Origin: Zizania palustris
Lineage: Eukaryota > Streptophyta > Magnoliopsida > Poales > Poaceae
Direction of reading: 5' to 3'
Length of the DNA stretch: 64,000 bases
Assembly: GCA_019279435.1 (NCBI GenBank)
Contig: JAAALK010000081.1
Span: 60,069,318 to 60,133,317 of the forward strand
Shown: positions 46,598-58,600 of the stretch, piece by piece
How positions within the stretch are numbered: position 1 is the first letter of the stretch
Layout of the letters: each line of letters opens with the position of its first letter
The notes under the pieces: model-generated
Told to the model about the DNA's origin: nothing
The model's input: only the letters and a program-made list of their open reading frames with translations
The model's database searches: none
Position numbers and translations under genes: made by a program

Positions 46598-48282
46598 TGA
46601 GGAACCATGTTGAAGAGCATGGGTCTTATGGCTCCAGATATGATGAGTGATTGTCAACGGAAGTCAAAGAGGAGACGTGAAGACCTGTCGTGTCTGGGGT
46701 GCGTGTGACTCAGGTACACGGGCAGCGAGCGACAGCCTGGCAGAGGAGCTACGGAGTCGGACTGGCCCAATCCGAGTACATGGGCTAGGAGTGGCAGATG
46801 ATCCACTGGTCTATTGACCGGGATTGACTCAGGTACACGAGCGGCGAGCGATTGCCGGGCTGAGGAAGCTGCAAAATCGGGTCGGCCCAATCTGGGCACC
46901 TGATGCGAAGACAGTGGACGCTTTGTTAGTTTCGGCGCAAAACTGACAACCGATGATTATCTTTATGTAGGATTTTAATATTCAGTATTTAAGTCCATAT
47001 TATTTGTTATTCGAGTCAGTTAAATATTCTAAGGCCATTTTAGTAATTTCCAATTTTATTTTTAGAGTCAGTGTAATTTACCCTAGGGGTAAATTAGTCT
47101 TTTCCCTTTATTAGTGGGCTGCCAATAAATAGGCCCCAACCCCCTAGGGTTAGGGTGGACTGATTCACAATTAATACACAGTCCAATTATTTCCACTGGT
47201 GATTGTCATATGCTATTTCGTCGCACCGCCGTAGTTTCTTTTTCATCGTCGATCTGAGATGTGTGCGGCTTGCAGCATCCCAAGCGTAGCAGCCTAGGCC
47301 CTAGTCCCTAGGCTCTTGGCAGCACGTGCTCACAGTCGCAGCAGAAGTCCTGCAGCTAAGGCGGCAGAACAGGGAGCAGGCGCAGCGCTGTGAGGGATTG
47401 CCTAACGCGAAAATTTGTCTTGTCCCATCACCAGAGTCCCATCCGGCCGGCTAAAATTTTTTGGTACACGCATCAAGTTGTCGCTGCAAGGCATGACATC
47501 TCGCTTCGTTGCACGTTAGATCAGTGGCAGCAGAATACCAGCAGGTGGCATCAGCCCACGCATGCAGCAGCAACATGTGCATTGTATAGCGTGAGTGTGC
47601 ACCAGCCTTTTCTGTGCGCGTAGCACCAATTTTTCCTGAGGCGCGCATCTACAGCTAGGCAGCAGTTTTCCAGCGCGGGGGCCAAGACTCGTGTAGAGGG
47701 CAGTAGTTGCGTTCTGCCACGGCGCGTTAGTTTTCTTCACGTGTTTCCCTAGCGCGGCGGCCGAGACGAGGTGCAGCAGCAGGACCTTGTGATGTCGGCG
47801 ACGTTTACCTAGGCGGAGACCAAGCAACAACAAACGCAAGTAATTTTTTTGATCTAATCTCCTATTTTTCTGTTAGATTAATTAAATCAATAATATATAT
47901 GTTTTATTTCTGAATTTATCTTCGAATGATCCATGTTTTATTCACTTGATTAGTATTTTATTGTCAGATTGCAATATGAATATTTATTGATATATCTAGG
48001 TGTTTTCCTGTGCACATCAAGTATTTATTAAATCATTTGAGAACACATTTTTATTTACTGCAGTTATTTTGTTTAGTTTAATTTATATTTAATATCGTCG
48101 TTGATATCATTTTAATTAGGACACCGGTCATTTTTAGGCTAGACAACTTTAGTACTTGTGATCTGCTTTGCTACTGCTGTTTGTCTGTCGAGGTGCGATG
48201 GGTGTTGGGTTTAGGCCATTGATTCAAAAGAATTTTTTTGGCGCCCATTCACCCCCCTCTGGTCGCTACTTTCGGTCCTACA
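46598..48282 (+). mobile_element. 3' LTR of SIRE element A, complete
   Basis: A 1685-bp LTR from TGAGGAACCATG to CTTTCGGTCCTACA, preceded by a polypurine tract. The TATA box is at 47122-47133. It lies inside the integrase region of B, which resumes at 48283. The other insertion border, with the second target-duplication copy, has been lost on the left. Confidence 0.92.
47122..47133 (+). promoter_or_regulatory. TATA box of LTR A
   Basis: CCAATAAATAGG, about 525 bp into the LTR. Confidence 0.6.
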
Positions 48283-50295
48283 TTATCCTTAAGTTCTTAG
48301 GAATTGAATCGCGCGCATCTGATGGGATCTTCTTGGGCTATTCTTTGCATGGTCACTCTTATCGCGTTTTCAATCTTGAAACTAACACTATAGTTGAATC
48401 TTCTGATGTATAGTTTGATGAAACTTATCCATGTGTTAGTACTAATTTTGAATTTGCAAGTGAGCACCATATGAGTGAAACAGTTTTTGAGGAAGAAGAA
48501 CCATCAGATGATGAAGATCTTGATGTTGTACCACTACCTCCCTCTACGGCAACTCCAGAAACTTCGACTACTTCGACAAGAGGACCTAAAGATTCTACTT
48601 TGAGAGTTTGGAGCAAACTTCGGCAAGAGTTGAGGGGGAGATTCTGTCGCAGAGAGAAGCACCGCTTCGTATTCAAAGAATGCACCCTCCAGAACAGATC
48701 ATCGGCGAGCAAAATGAACGAGTAACCCGATCTCATGCTCATTTCATTGATTCTGCTTTTGTTGCAAATTTTGAACCATTGGATGTTAGTCATGCTTTGT
48801 CTGATGCGAGTTGGATCAACGCCATGCATGAGGAACATGAAAATTTTGATAGAAATCAGGTTTGGATTCTCGTTGATCTAGCCCCTAACATTCAAATCAT
48901 TGGAACAAAATGGATTTTCAAAAACAAACAAGGGGAGGTTGGGGCTATAGTGAGAAACAAAGCTATGTTTGTGGCTCAAGGGTATTCTCAAGTCAAGAGG
49001 GTTGATTTTGGAGAAACTTTTGCACCGGTAGCTCGACTTGAGGCCATTAGGATCTTTCTTGCTTTTGCATCTTTGTGCGGCTTTAAACTTTTTCAAATGG
49101 ATGTAAAAAGTGCTTTTCTAAATGGTTTCACAAGAGAGGACATGTATGTCAAGCAGCCTCCTGGCTTTGAAAATCCCAAGTATCCCCATAAAATCTTTAA
49201 ACTTCACAAAGCTCTATATGGGCTCAAGCAAGCTCTGAGGGCCTCATACAACCGTCTTAGGACGTTCTTGATTGAGCACGGGTACAAAATGGGTTCTGTT
49301 GACAAAACGTTGTTCACTCTCATGCATGGCAAAGATTTTTTACTCGTTCAGATATATGTTAATGATATAATATTTGGTGGTTCATCTCATACTCTTCTCG
49401 CTGAGTTTGTTGAATCCATGAGCAGGGAATTCGAGCTGTCGATGATGGGCGAGCTGACTTTCTTCCTGGGTTTGCAAATAAAGAAAAGCAAACAAGGAAT
49501 ATTTTTCCATCAAACAAAATACACTAAAGACCTGCTTAAACGCTTTGATATGTCTGATGCAAAACCTCTTGCTACCCTGATGGGTACTTCTGTTGCACTT
49601 GATCCAGATGAAGACGGAGAAGAAGTGGACCAAGGGGAGTATCGCAGCATGATAGGTTCCCTTCTTTACTTGACGGCTACGAGGCCGGACATAAACTTTG
49701 TTGTGTGTCTGTGCGCTCGTTATTAGGCTTCTCCTAGGGCTTCACATTTTTAAGCTGTCAAGTGTAATCTAAGGTACCTCAAGCATACTCTTGAATTCGG
49801 TATTAGGTATTCTGCATCATCTTTGTTATGCTTGAGAGGTTTTTCTGATGCTGACTTTGCTGGATGTCGTATTGACTGCAAGAGTACTTCTGGAACATGC
49901 CATTTTCTGGGTTAATCTATTGTGTGTTGGTCTTCACACAAACAGTCTAGCGTTGCACAGTCTACAACCAAGGCTGAATATGTAGCTGTTGCTAGCTGTT
50001 GCGCACAAATTTAGTGGATGGTTTCTACTTTGTGCGACTTTGGGTTGGATTTTTCACGTGTTCCATTATTTTGCGATAACACAAGTGCAATCAGTTTAGC
50101 AAACAACCCAGTACAGCATTCTAGGACCAAACACATCGACATGCGTTTTCAGTTTTTAAGAGATCGCAATGAAAAAGGAGTTATTTAATTGTATTTTGTT
50201 GATACTCAGAATCAACTTGCAGATATTTTCACCAAGCCTCTCGATGCTTCTCGTTTTGCATTTTTGAGGGGAGAGCTTGGCATTTGTCATCCTTA
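48283..50295 (+). pseudogene. Ty1/copia pol of element B (IN tail, RT, RNase H), right arm
   Basis: Inverted copy of 14345-16357. The RT frame at 48608-49726 (372 aa) differs from the left arm by one residue (YVNDII versus YVNDIM). Both carry Asn at the first catalytic Asp, so the loss predates the duplication. RNase H is broken by a TAG at 49724-49726 and further stops, and ends QLADIFTKPLDASRF near 50260. Integrase upstream is cut by LTR A. Confidence 0.88.
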
Positions 50296-51452
50296 TGGCA
50301 TCATGCGAGGGGGAGTTTTGTACTTTTGCATATGCTTTTGCAATATGATTAATTCCTTTCACATGTCCATGCTTGTGTGTGCACTTTACAATTCTGTCTT
50401 GTATTCACTGTTTGATTATGCTTAGAATGAACTCATCTATCTATATGTCTTGAGCATGGCTTTTCTTTATGAAAATTTGAAAATGGTCACTACTAAGTCT
50501 AGAAACTAGCATGAATAGGTTAGGGTGCTTTTGCTATTCATTACATACTTGATAGCTTTGTCCATTTCACTTTGATGCTCATAGGTTAGGGTGCTTTTGC
50601 TATTCATTACTTACTTGATAGCTTTGTTCTTTTCAAAATAAAAAAATTGAAAAATTGAAAAATGAAAAATGACAATGATGAAAATGAAACAAAAATGCTA
50701 AAGTTGTGATAAAATTGAAAAGATCCAGGTGGGTTTGCGTAGTCGCACTACTTTGTTTTAGACTACTCACCATTGCACTTTGGTTTGAACTGGGACATTG
50801 AAGTGTATACCATGATCAATGCCTTAAGCTTCCGATGGTTTATCCTAGGCTTGGCTTGATCGGTTAGCATAAGGTTGACTTGGAAATAACCCCTGGCATT
50901 AAAAAAGGAATAAAAAGTTTAATTTTCTTTGATATCAAGTTTGCTACAGCTCCTCATAGTGGGATGTGCCTTTTGAGTTTATTTTTGACTAGCTTTTGTA
51001 TCTCTTACCTTGCCATGTCTAGTATGCTAGTCTAGGTAGTGATGCTTTTATTTTCTTAAACATCAAAATACTTGCTCATACGGATATTTAGATTGTGTAC
51101 ATTCAAGCTTGTCATCCAGTTTAGCTAGGACAATTTGGGAGGCACAAGAGGTGTTTGTACTGTAATTAGACTTAATCATCTTCTAGAAGCATTGCATGGT
51201 CACTTTACTCTCTCAACTCATGGGGGGCTATCTTGATGTCTGCATTGCCAAAGGGGAGAGTTCATGAACATTTGGTGAATTTGTTGATCTTTTTAGCTTT
51301 TGAGGTAGCTTTGCTCTAACATCCATTCTTGTCAAGTAACATGTTTCTTAGCTTTGCTCTCTTTAGAGCTTTCATGGTCACTTGTGAGCTGAATTTCTGC
51401 TTTACAATTTTTTTTGAACTTGAGTTGTCAATGCACTCATCAAGGGGGAGAT
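50296..51452 (+). other. Element B 3' non-coding domain, right arm
   Basis: Contains the 66-bp duplication (near 50515-50630), the block 50721-50898 conserved with A, a GGGGAG purine tract near 51250, and the polypurine tract AAGGGGGAGAT at 51442-51452. No gene is seen. Confidence 0.72.
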
Positions 51453-52411
51453 TGAGGAACATAGTGAGGTTTGTCACTATGATTCAAGGTAATGATGAGT
51501 GATTGACAGGGTGTTGTCATGAGTTTGTGTTTCGGTGTTTTCGATATGTGTAGTGTGTATGTGTTTGTCTCATGTGTGTAGGCTTGAGCTACTCGTCAAC
51601 TGTTGATAGCAAGGGATTAGGGTTAGATGGGGAGTCTAATGCCAGATGGTCGAGGGTGTCAGTCGAAGTCGAGAGTGGACTCAGATGTACGCATGGAGAT
51701 CGAGCAGGATGTCAGTTAAAGGTTGATCAAGACAAAGCGTCGATCGAGTCAGCAAAAGGGAAGCCGGTTCAAGTGACAAGGTGGCTCGAGGGATCGAGAG
51801 CAGGAGAGACATGCTGGCGGTCGAGTTGGCGGACTAACGACGGTCGTCGACGATAAAGGGATGCTTTCTCGGTTTTTGCTGAAGACTGTCGAATCATTAA
51901 ATGTTTTTTAATACAATAAATAGGAGTTTTGTTTTAGTTTGAGTATTTTAGTGTTTAGTGTAATATTTTAGTATATTTTTTTAATGGTCTTATTCTGAAA
52001 ATATATTGAATGGTGAGTCTAATTTTAATTTTGTTTTTTAAAGTCAATTAGGGGCAATTTTCAGGGAATTTATATTCTGAAATTGCTAAAGGGTTATTTT
52101 GTAAAAGTGCTTATCTAGAAGGTCCCTTTTTTAAGGGTCTTCTTCTCCAACTTTCTCTAGGGGATAGCATCACATGAAAAAAAGAAATACAATCGACTGT
52201 TCCAGTTTGTTTTATTCTTTGTGAAGTTTTCTTTTGCTCTTTTGGGTAATCGGATGAGCTACAGCAGCTGCATCTCGCCAAGATCTGCTACAGCTATTTT
52301 CACCTAGTTGTGCTACAACGAGAAAGGAAGTTTGCCTGGTAGATACAGAATGGTGTTTGGATTGTGATTGCCAGGTATTCTGTGCATTTCAAAGCATTTG
52401 TGGTCAGTGCT
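51453..52411 (+). mobile_element. 3' LTR of SIRE element B, partial, right arm
   Basis: Begins TGAGGAACATAG after the polypurine tract and is interrupted at 52411 by LTR C. It differs from the left arm by a handful of substitutions. Confidence 0.82.
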
Positions 52412-52987
52412 TGTTGGGACGACGGATCGAACCAATAGGTTTTCATAGTGGATGGAGTAATGGAATGCTGTGTGCAAACTGTATTCTTGGATCGTGTGTT
52501 TATTACAACTGTAGTTGGGGGGTATTTATAGGGTGACCCGCCCTGGAGGGCCAGGTACGTCCAAACCCCTGACCGCTACTCTGTCTGACATTAGCCAGTA
52601 GTACAAACAATAATAAGTGTTACATAGTACAGACAAGAAGGTGCGATTCTGACAGCGTATCAACCGTGTCGGGCGCTGCAAAGGCCGCCCGACACGGCGC
52701 AGATGATCACGATCTTGTCCCCGTGTGGCCTTGATTGGGTCTTCCCCGCGTACGGTTGCCCCCCGGAGCCTCTGGTCCGTTCGAAGGATGGCCTCCGGCG
52801 TCTGGCTGGTCGCTCCCCCCGAGGGCCCCTCCGACACACCCCGGAGCCCTCGGAGGCCCCTAGGTCTCCTCGTTCAGAGGCCCGCGTACCTTCGGCGTAG
52901 GGCTTCGAGTCTTCCGGTCATAGCCTTTCCTCCGGACTGTACCGTTCTTCACGCTTCCCACTGTCACTGGGATTATCTCCCCCAACA
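52412..52987 (-). mobile_element. 3' LTR of Tat element C, right arm
   Basis: 576 bp, the reverse complement of 11656-12231 with a few substitutions. The TATA box lies at 52523-52532 on the minus strand. The polypurine tract complement follows at 52988-52998. Confidence 0.88.
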
Positions 52988-53641
52988 GTAGCCCCTCGTT
53001 TCTTTCCTTTCAAGGGCCCTGCACGAGAGAGGGTGGAAGCGCACATGATAATCCCGATAACTTCATAAAAACCAACTTACGTGGAGGTTCTGAATCTTGC
53101 TACGGGACGGCCCGTCCGAACGCTCCGAAGGTATACAAGAGCCCCAAAACGCCTTGGCATCTAGAGGCCGAGAACTGGTTTCGGGGTGCCTTTAGAGAGC
53201 TAGCCGTTTCACGCCCACACGAAGGGAAGGGCTTTGACCGACCACTCTTGGCGGTCACGCGGCTTTGACCACTAAGCTCCAGTGCCCGAGGATTCGGACT
53301 TAGCGCATTACTTAACACAATCAATGCGCTAAGCATGCGGGCGATGCGGGGGAGGCGGACCGTCGGAGACGTGCGTGACCAGAGCGAGTCGGTGAGATCT
53401 CTTAAATGCGGATGCCGCGCGGCCGGCGCACGTGTATCGAGCGGCAAAAGGCGGACCGGCATGACGCTGAAGCGCCAGGGCCGCGACGGTCTTCACGCAT
53501 AAATAGACCCTGACCTGACGACCAAGCTCTTCTCCTTCCCACCTGCTTAGTCTCTCAGCCACAGTCTTAACTGGACCCGTCTGCTTGTCCTAGAGCTCTT
53601 GCTCCCTCCTTGCGGTAGCCTCTTCCCTGCTTCCCTTTGTC
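52988..53641. other. Element C antisense promoter region, right arm
   Basis: Counterpart of 11001-11655, with the polypurine tract and the antisense TATA box (53498-53507, GCATAAATAG on the plus strand) 135 bp before the aORF1 start. No other gene. Confidence 0.68.
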
Positions 53642-55634
53642 ATGGTGGAGAGGAGCACTCCTACCGCGGCGATGGATCCTCGCTTCCTGCAGCGCCAACT
53701 GGCAGCGGCGGCGGTGGCGGCGGTGACTGCTTTAGGTCTAGTAGAGGCACGCGACTCACGGGAGCTCCGCCTGGCTTCGGAGCGGTTCCGGGAGTAGACC
53801 CTGGAGCTAGGGCCGTCGGCGAGTACCGAAGCGTCCATCGAGCAAGTGACCAGGGGCCGCCTTAGCTCCGAATCGAGGGCCAGGAAGCCAGGCCCAGAGT
53901 CCATCCCAGCACCGGAAGAATGGGAGGTCGTCTTCTTCGAGGCGTTCTTCGACGCGGGGCTGGGGTTTCCGGCCTCGGAACTCCTCTCTGGGGTTCTGGA
54001 CGCCTTCCACCTCGAACAACCACAGCTTTCCCCGAACGCCGTGGCTCGCCTCGCTGTCTTCGAGTGGGCCATGCGCGCCGAAGGCTGCGAAGGCAGGGCA
54101 GAGGTCTTTGCCCAGATGCACGAAGCCCTTTGCCAGCCGAAGAAGAAGGATGACCGGGTGTTGGCCTTCGGGAGCATCAATTTCCAGCTCCGAAAGAGGT
54201 ACACAGACTCCTTCCCGGCGAAGGCGATCAACGAGCGGTGGTACTCCAAGCGGGTGCACCGGTGGTTCTACGTCCAGGTGGGACTCAGCTCCGGGCTCGC
54301 TGGACCTCCGCGCCACATCTGGTTCCGGAGGGCGGCGGTCGTCGAGGCCAGCGCTGGCTCGGTCTCCGCCCAGATCCAGCTTCTCCAAATCGTAGCCCGC
54401 CGGATGAGCATGCGGGACCTGACGGAGGAGTTCGTGGCCCTCGAGATTGCGCCGTTGAAGGAGGATTGGCCAGCATCGCTTCGAAGCAGCCAGGACGAGT
54501 CAACATCGATGGAGCTCTCCCGTCGGCTCGGTTAGTATCTGCCTTCTCTTTGACCTTATCAGTCTTTCATTGCGCTCGAGGGGTTATCGGACATAACTCT
54601 CGGGTACAGGGTCGCTCGTTGCCAAGACTCCCGATGTAGTAGCCCAGATGGCGGAGAATATCCTCAGAGCTCCCACCCCGGCTGAGTACAAATGACGGGT
54701 GGAGCTCGTGGGTTCTTGGGGGCGGCACAACCGCGTGTGGGACGCGCTCGAACTCTCCCCCCGCCTCTCTTGGAGGGGGAAGCCCTTCGCGCTGCTTCAA
54801 AGAAGAGGGTGGCTGACCTCAACGCCGGCCCCTCCCCTTAGGCGCCCCTCGAAGAAGAAGAAAGTGGTGAAGGGCCCAAAGAGGCTCTCCCCAGCTCACT
54901 CCTCTGCATCCCACTCCGAATGGGGGTACTCCAGCGAAGGAGCCGGGACAGAACTGGAGGATCCCCTGGCGGTCCCGGACCCAGTCCGACCGGAGCGACC
55001 GGCCATCGAAGGCGCCAGAGGCACTACTATCCCTCCAAACCCATCGCCGCCTACTCTGAAGGCTAGGCAGGAGGCGCCAGTTATCGAGGTGGCACCGTCT
55101 CCCAAGTCCACCCCCCGAGTGATCCAGCCTCGGAGGGGATCTCCGCCAGCTCTCGGGGGAGTAGGGAGACCGATAGCCTAGAATAGGGGGGATTGGCTGA
55201 CCCCCTCGGAGCTGTCGAAGGGAGCGCCGACATCGAGGCTGAGCTCACCACGGTGGCAGCAGGTTCCCCAGTGAACTCGATAGACAATCTGTTCTATCGG
55301 CCGGGTACTCCAGGGCGCGTCCAGCCTTCGGAAGTCTCTGTCGAGACTGCGGACGAGGGTACGTGAATCCGCTCATCCTTTTACTCAAAGCATCGAATCC
55401 TTTCAACCTTAACCTCTGTTTTTCCTGGGCAGGTACGTCGGCCCGGGCCTCAGATCCAGCCCTGATTCCCTCCGAGGACGGCGCCAACGCAGAGTCCGAA
55501 ATCCCTACCAACGCGGCGGGAGCCCTGGAGCCAGGTGACGGGGCAGAGTCAGAAGAGGCCCCCGAAGAAGCCTCCGAGTAGGCTGACCGAGAGACCGAGA
55601 TCCGGCCCCGACCGCCCTCCAGCTCGAGGGGTGC
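53642..55634 (+). pseudogene. Tat element C antisense gene aORF1, right arm, 5' part
   Basis: Starts at ATG 53642-53644. The Ala-rich N-terminus runs to a TAG at 53795-53797, which the left arm shares. The Transposase_28-like frame at 53846-54535 differs from the left arm at eight residues in 229. A GT...AG intron at 54531-54609 (79 bp) leaves exon 1 in phase 1 and restores an open frame. An in-frame TGA follows near 54694. The middle exon is 54699-55181 (five differences from the left arm), and further exon-like sequence runs to about 55580. The Tekay LTR cuts the gene at 55635. Confidence 0.75.
54531..54609 (+). other. Predicted phase-1 intron of C aORF1
   Basis: Donor GTTAGTATC and acceptor GGGTACAG, 79 bp. 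The position and phase match the D and E introns. Confidence 0.6.
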
Positions 55635-58600
55635 TGTAGCGCCCCGATTTATCAAAATCGAGACATTATTGAATTTCCATGGAAAAACAATAATACAAGA
55701 GGTTCATCATGCGACAACGTACATACGATAAAATCCATGGTACGCAGACCATATTTATTACAGCATTGTTTTAATAAAAACGATAATAAGATAAATAAAC
55801 AGCGGCATGACGAACGTCTTCTTCAGGATCTTTCTTCCCGACTGGGTCGCTACTCCAGACCGTCTTCAAGATAAGCATCCTCTGTGGGGTCCAACGGGTA
55901 TGAGTACAAAAAGTACTCAACAAGCCACCGCAAATGCAAATAATAATGCAGGATAATAAACAAGGAAGGATAAGGGCTAACATTGCGGAATAAAGCAGTT
56001 GCAGTTATGGCATTTAGTGTAATCACATTTTAATCATGCGGAAAGTAAACATGAGCATCATCAACATCCACTAACTCGAGGAGTACGTTTTACCTCCTCG
56101 CACAACGGTCCTTACATGTCAATCCATCATGCACATACATATTCAAAGTGAACTAACTGGGGGATGTCACGCAACCCGCCCTTGACCGTGGGCTCGGCTT
56201 TTCGAAAAGATTTAAGACTCTGATCAGAGATGTACTACTGTACCCACAAGGCACGCACTCATCTCAACGAGATGACCCATTTCACGGGAACTCGTGCCAA
56301 AACCTCAATATGAGATGTTCCAAGCGATAACCACCCGCTCTAGGTTTCGCCGGCGCGCCGGGTCGCATCCCGGCTAACGTCGCACCCCCTTTTGCGCCAC
56401 ATTGGTACAAGTCACCCGCAGGTGCAACTTGACCCATCTCCAAATGGTGGCCTCGGTTTGGAACAACCCATACCTTAGTTAGGACTTACCCACTAGACTT
56501 GTGGTTAGTACGTAAGTGTATTGCAACGGATCCCTCAGACCGGTCCTTATAGTGCCCCGGGTGCGACTGACCAATGCCCTAGCTTGCACCCGGAACCCAC
56601 CATGCATACACTCACAACCATGACTCATCACCAACAGAATTTCCAAAGATAAGAAGTAACGGGATCATATAATAGAACCATTTCACTACGACTCATTTTT
56701 ATCCTATAGCGGCCGTGCCAATACATTGGACACTAGCTAATATCATTGATCATATGGTGACAAGGAGGTTAGGCGAGATAGCATGGCTTGGGTTGCACAT
56801 CAAGGTCGGGGGATCCTAAATAAATATAATGTAAGGGTTCATTTGACTAATGCATATACATAACCTATGTGTTTTAGCGATAGTCAATTCAGACATGGGT
56901 TCAATATGCTCAAAAGAATGGTTTGGTGACTTGCCTTGTTCAGCAAAGGGAGAGGGAGGGACTTCCGGGAAGTATTCCGGCTCCTCGGCGGCGTCGTAGT
57001 CTTTTTAATATAAAGATTAAAACAGAAAGAGCATAACACTCAATCAACCATATAACATTACATTACAAGCATATAAGTTAAAGTTGGTTTGATTAAAAAT
57101 AAATAAACTCAAAGGTTAAGGTTCTGAATTTTATAAATAATTTTAAAGGGATTAAAATGAAGGGTTGTCCTTTTTAGAAAACAAATGTTTAAATGTGATT
57201 ATTGTCATATTAAATTCTCAAATAAGTGTGAAATGAAAAGTTCATGTCAATTTGGTGGTTTTCAGTGAATGGACAGAAAGGAAATTAATATAAATTTTTC
57301 TGAAGTTTAAATATTTTAATCCATATTTTAATCCTAAAGGCTTTTGAATAATTATTTGAATAAACATGAAAATGTCAAAATAAACCTACTGTTTTTATTG
57401 CATAAATATGTAGGGAATAATTTTATGAATTTTCTAAAATTAGAATGATAATTTTTAGAGTCCAAATGCATTAGATATGAATTTTACAAGTTTAAAAGCA
57501 TTTCTGGAATTTATTTTCAAATTTTGAACCTCTCGGGTCCACGGTGAGCCAGGCCCACGGTGAACCCGCGCACTGTGCGCGTGCGCCGGGTCGATCTGGA
57601 CCGTCGGATCCAGATCCGACGCGCGAGGGCGAGGCGGGACGCGTAAGTGGCTACGGACGGCCAGGATTAAAACGTGCGAACCGGTACCACGTGGACGCAC
57701 GGGATTAAACGCGGAGTTTTAAAACAAATGGACGCACGGGATTAAAACGTACCCCTTCGCCGAGATCTAACGGATCAGATTAATCCGCACGCGGGGATTA
57801 ACCATCACCGTCGGATCCAGATCGCACGGTCATGCGTGAATCCGACACGGCACGGGTACTCGACCCGTGCCGGTCGTCTTCTCCGACGACGGCGAGCGGG
57901 CCAGCGGCCACGGCGAGCGACGGCGACCTAGTCTAAGGCCTAAAATGGAACGAGGGTGCTGCGGGGGTCACGAGGGTACCTCGGCGGCGAGAAAAGGTCG
58001 ACGGAGCGAGGCCGGCGACGAGCGGAGGCGGTGGAGGTGTTCGGGTTCTTGGCGGCGATGGCGATCCGGCGAGGGTCGTCGTCGACGGAGTGGTGGCCGG
58101 CGTTGGGGAGGTCCCGGCGGTCACGATGGTGGCGAGGGCACGAGCGGAGGTGGTCCGGTGCGACGGCGAGCGGTGGCCGGAGACGAACCAGAGGGAAAGC
58201 GCTAAAACTTGGAGTGAGGGCGTTCTGTGCGTTCTCGCAACGTGTAGGCGTGGGGGTGAAATGCGGGTGGCCAGGGGGTTTAAATAGGACCATCGGCGGG
58301 GGCAGAGAGGGCGTAGTCTACGGTGGCCGGGAGTTAACGCGTTTAAACGCCGGCGAGGTTCGGGCGACATGCAGGTTCATCGAACCGGGACGCAATCGGG
58401 CGGGGTTTAATGGGGGAAACGGTCGCCGGAGCGCGGGGGATTGAATGCCGGGCTCAATTTGAGGGGAGGGGGTCGGGGGCAGCGGATCCGAGGCGCGTTA
58501 TTGCGTCGGCCGGCGAGGGGGGGGATTTGGGGGCGGATCTCGCGGAGACGACGAATCCGACAAGTGGGCCAAGGTGGTCAGTGGGAGCGAGTGCGCGGGA

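Larger units (their letters stand above)
45523..55634 (-). repeat. Inverted repeat Y, right arm (pairs with 9009-19114)
   Basis: Reverse complement of the left arm with few substitutions and homopolymer indels. It ends at 55634, the last base before the Tekay LTR. On the inner side the partner ends at the N gap, so the real homology may go further in both directions. Confidence 0.96.
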
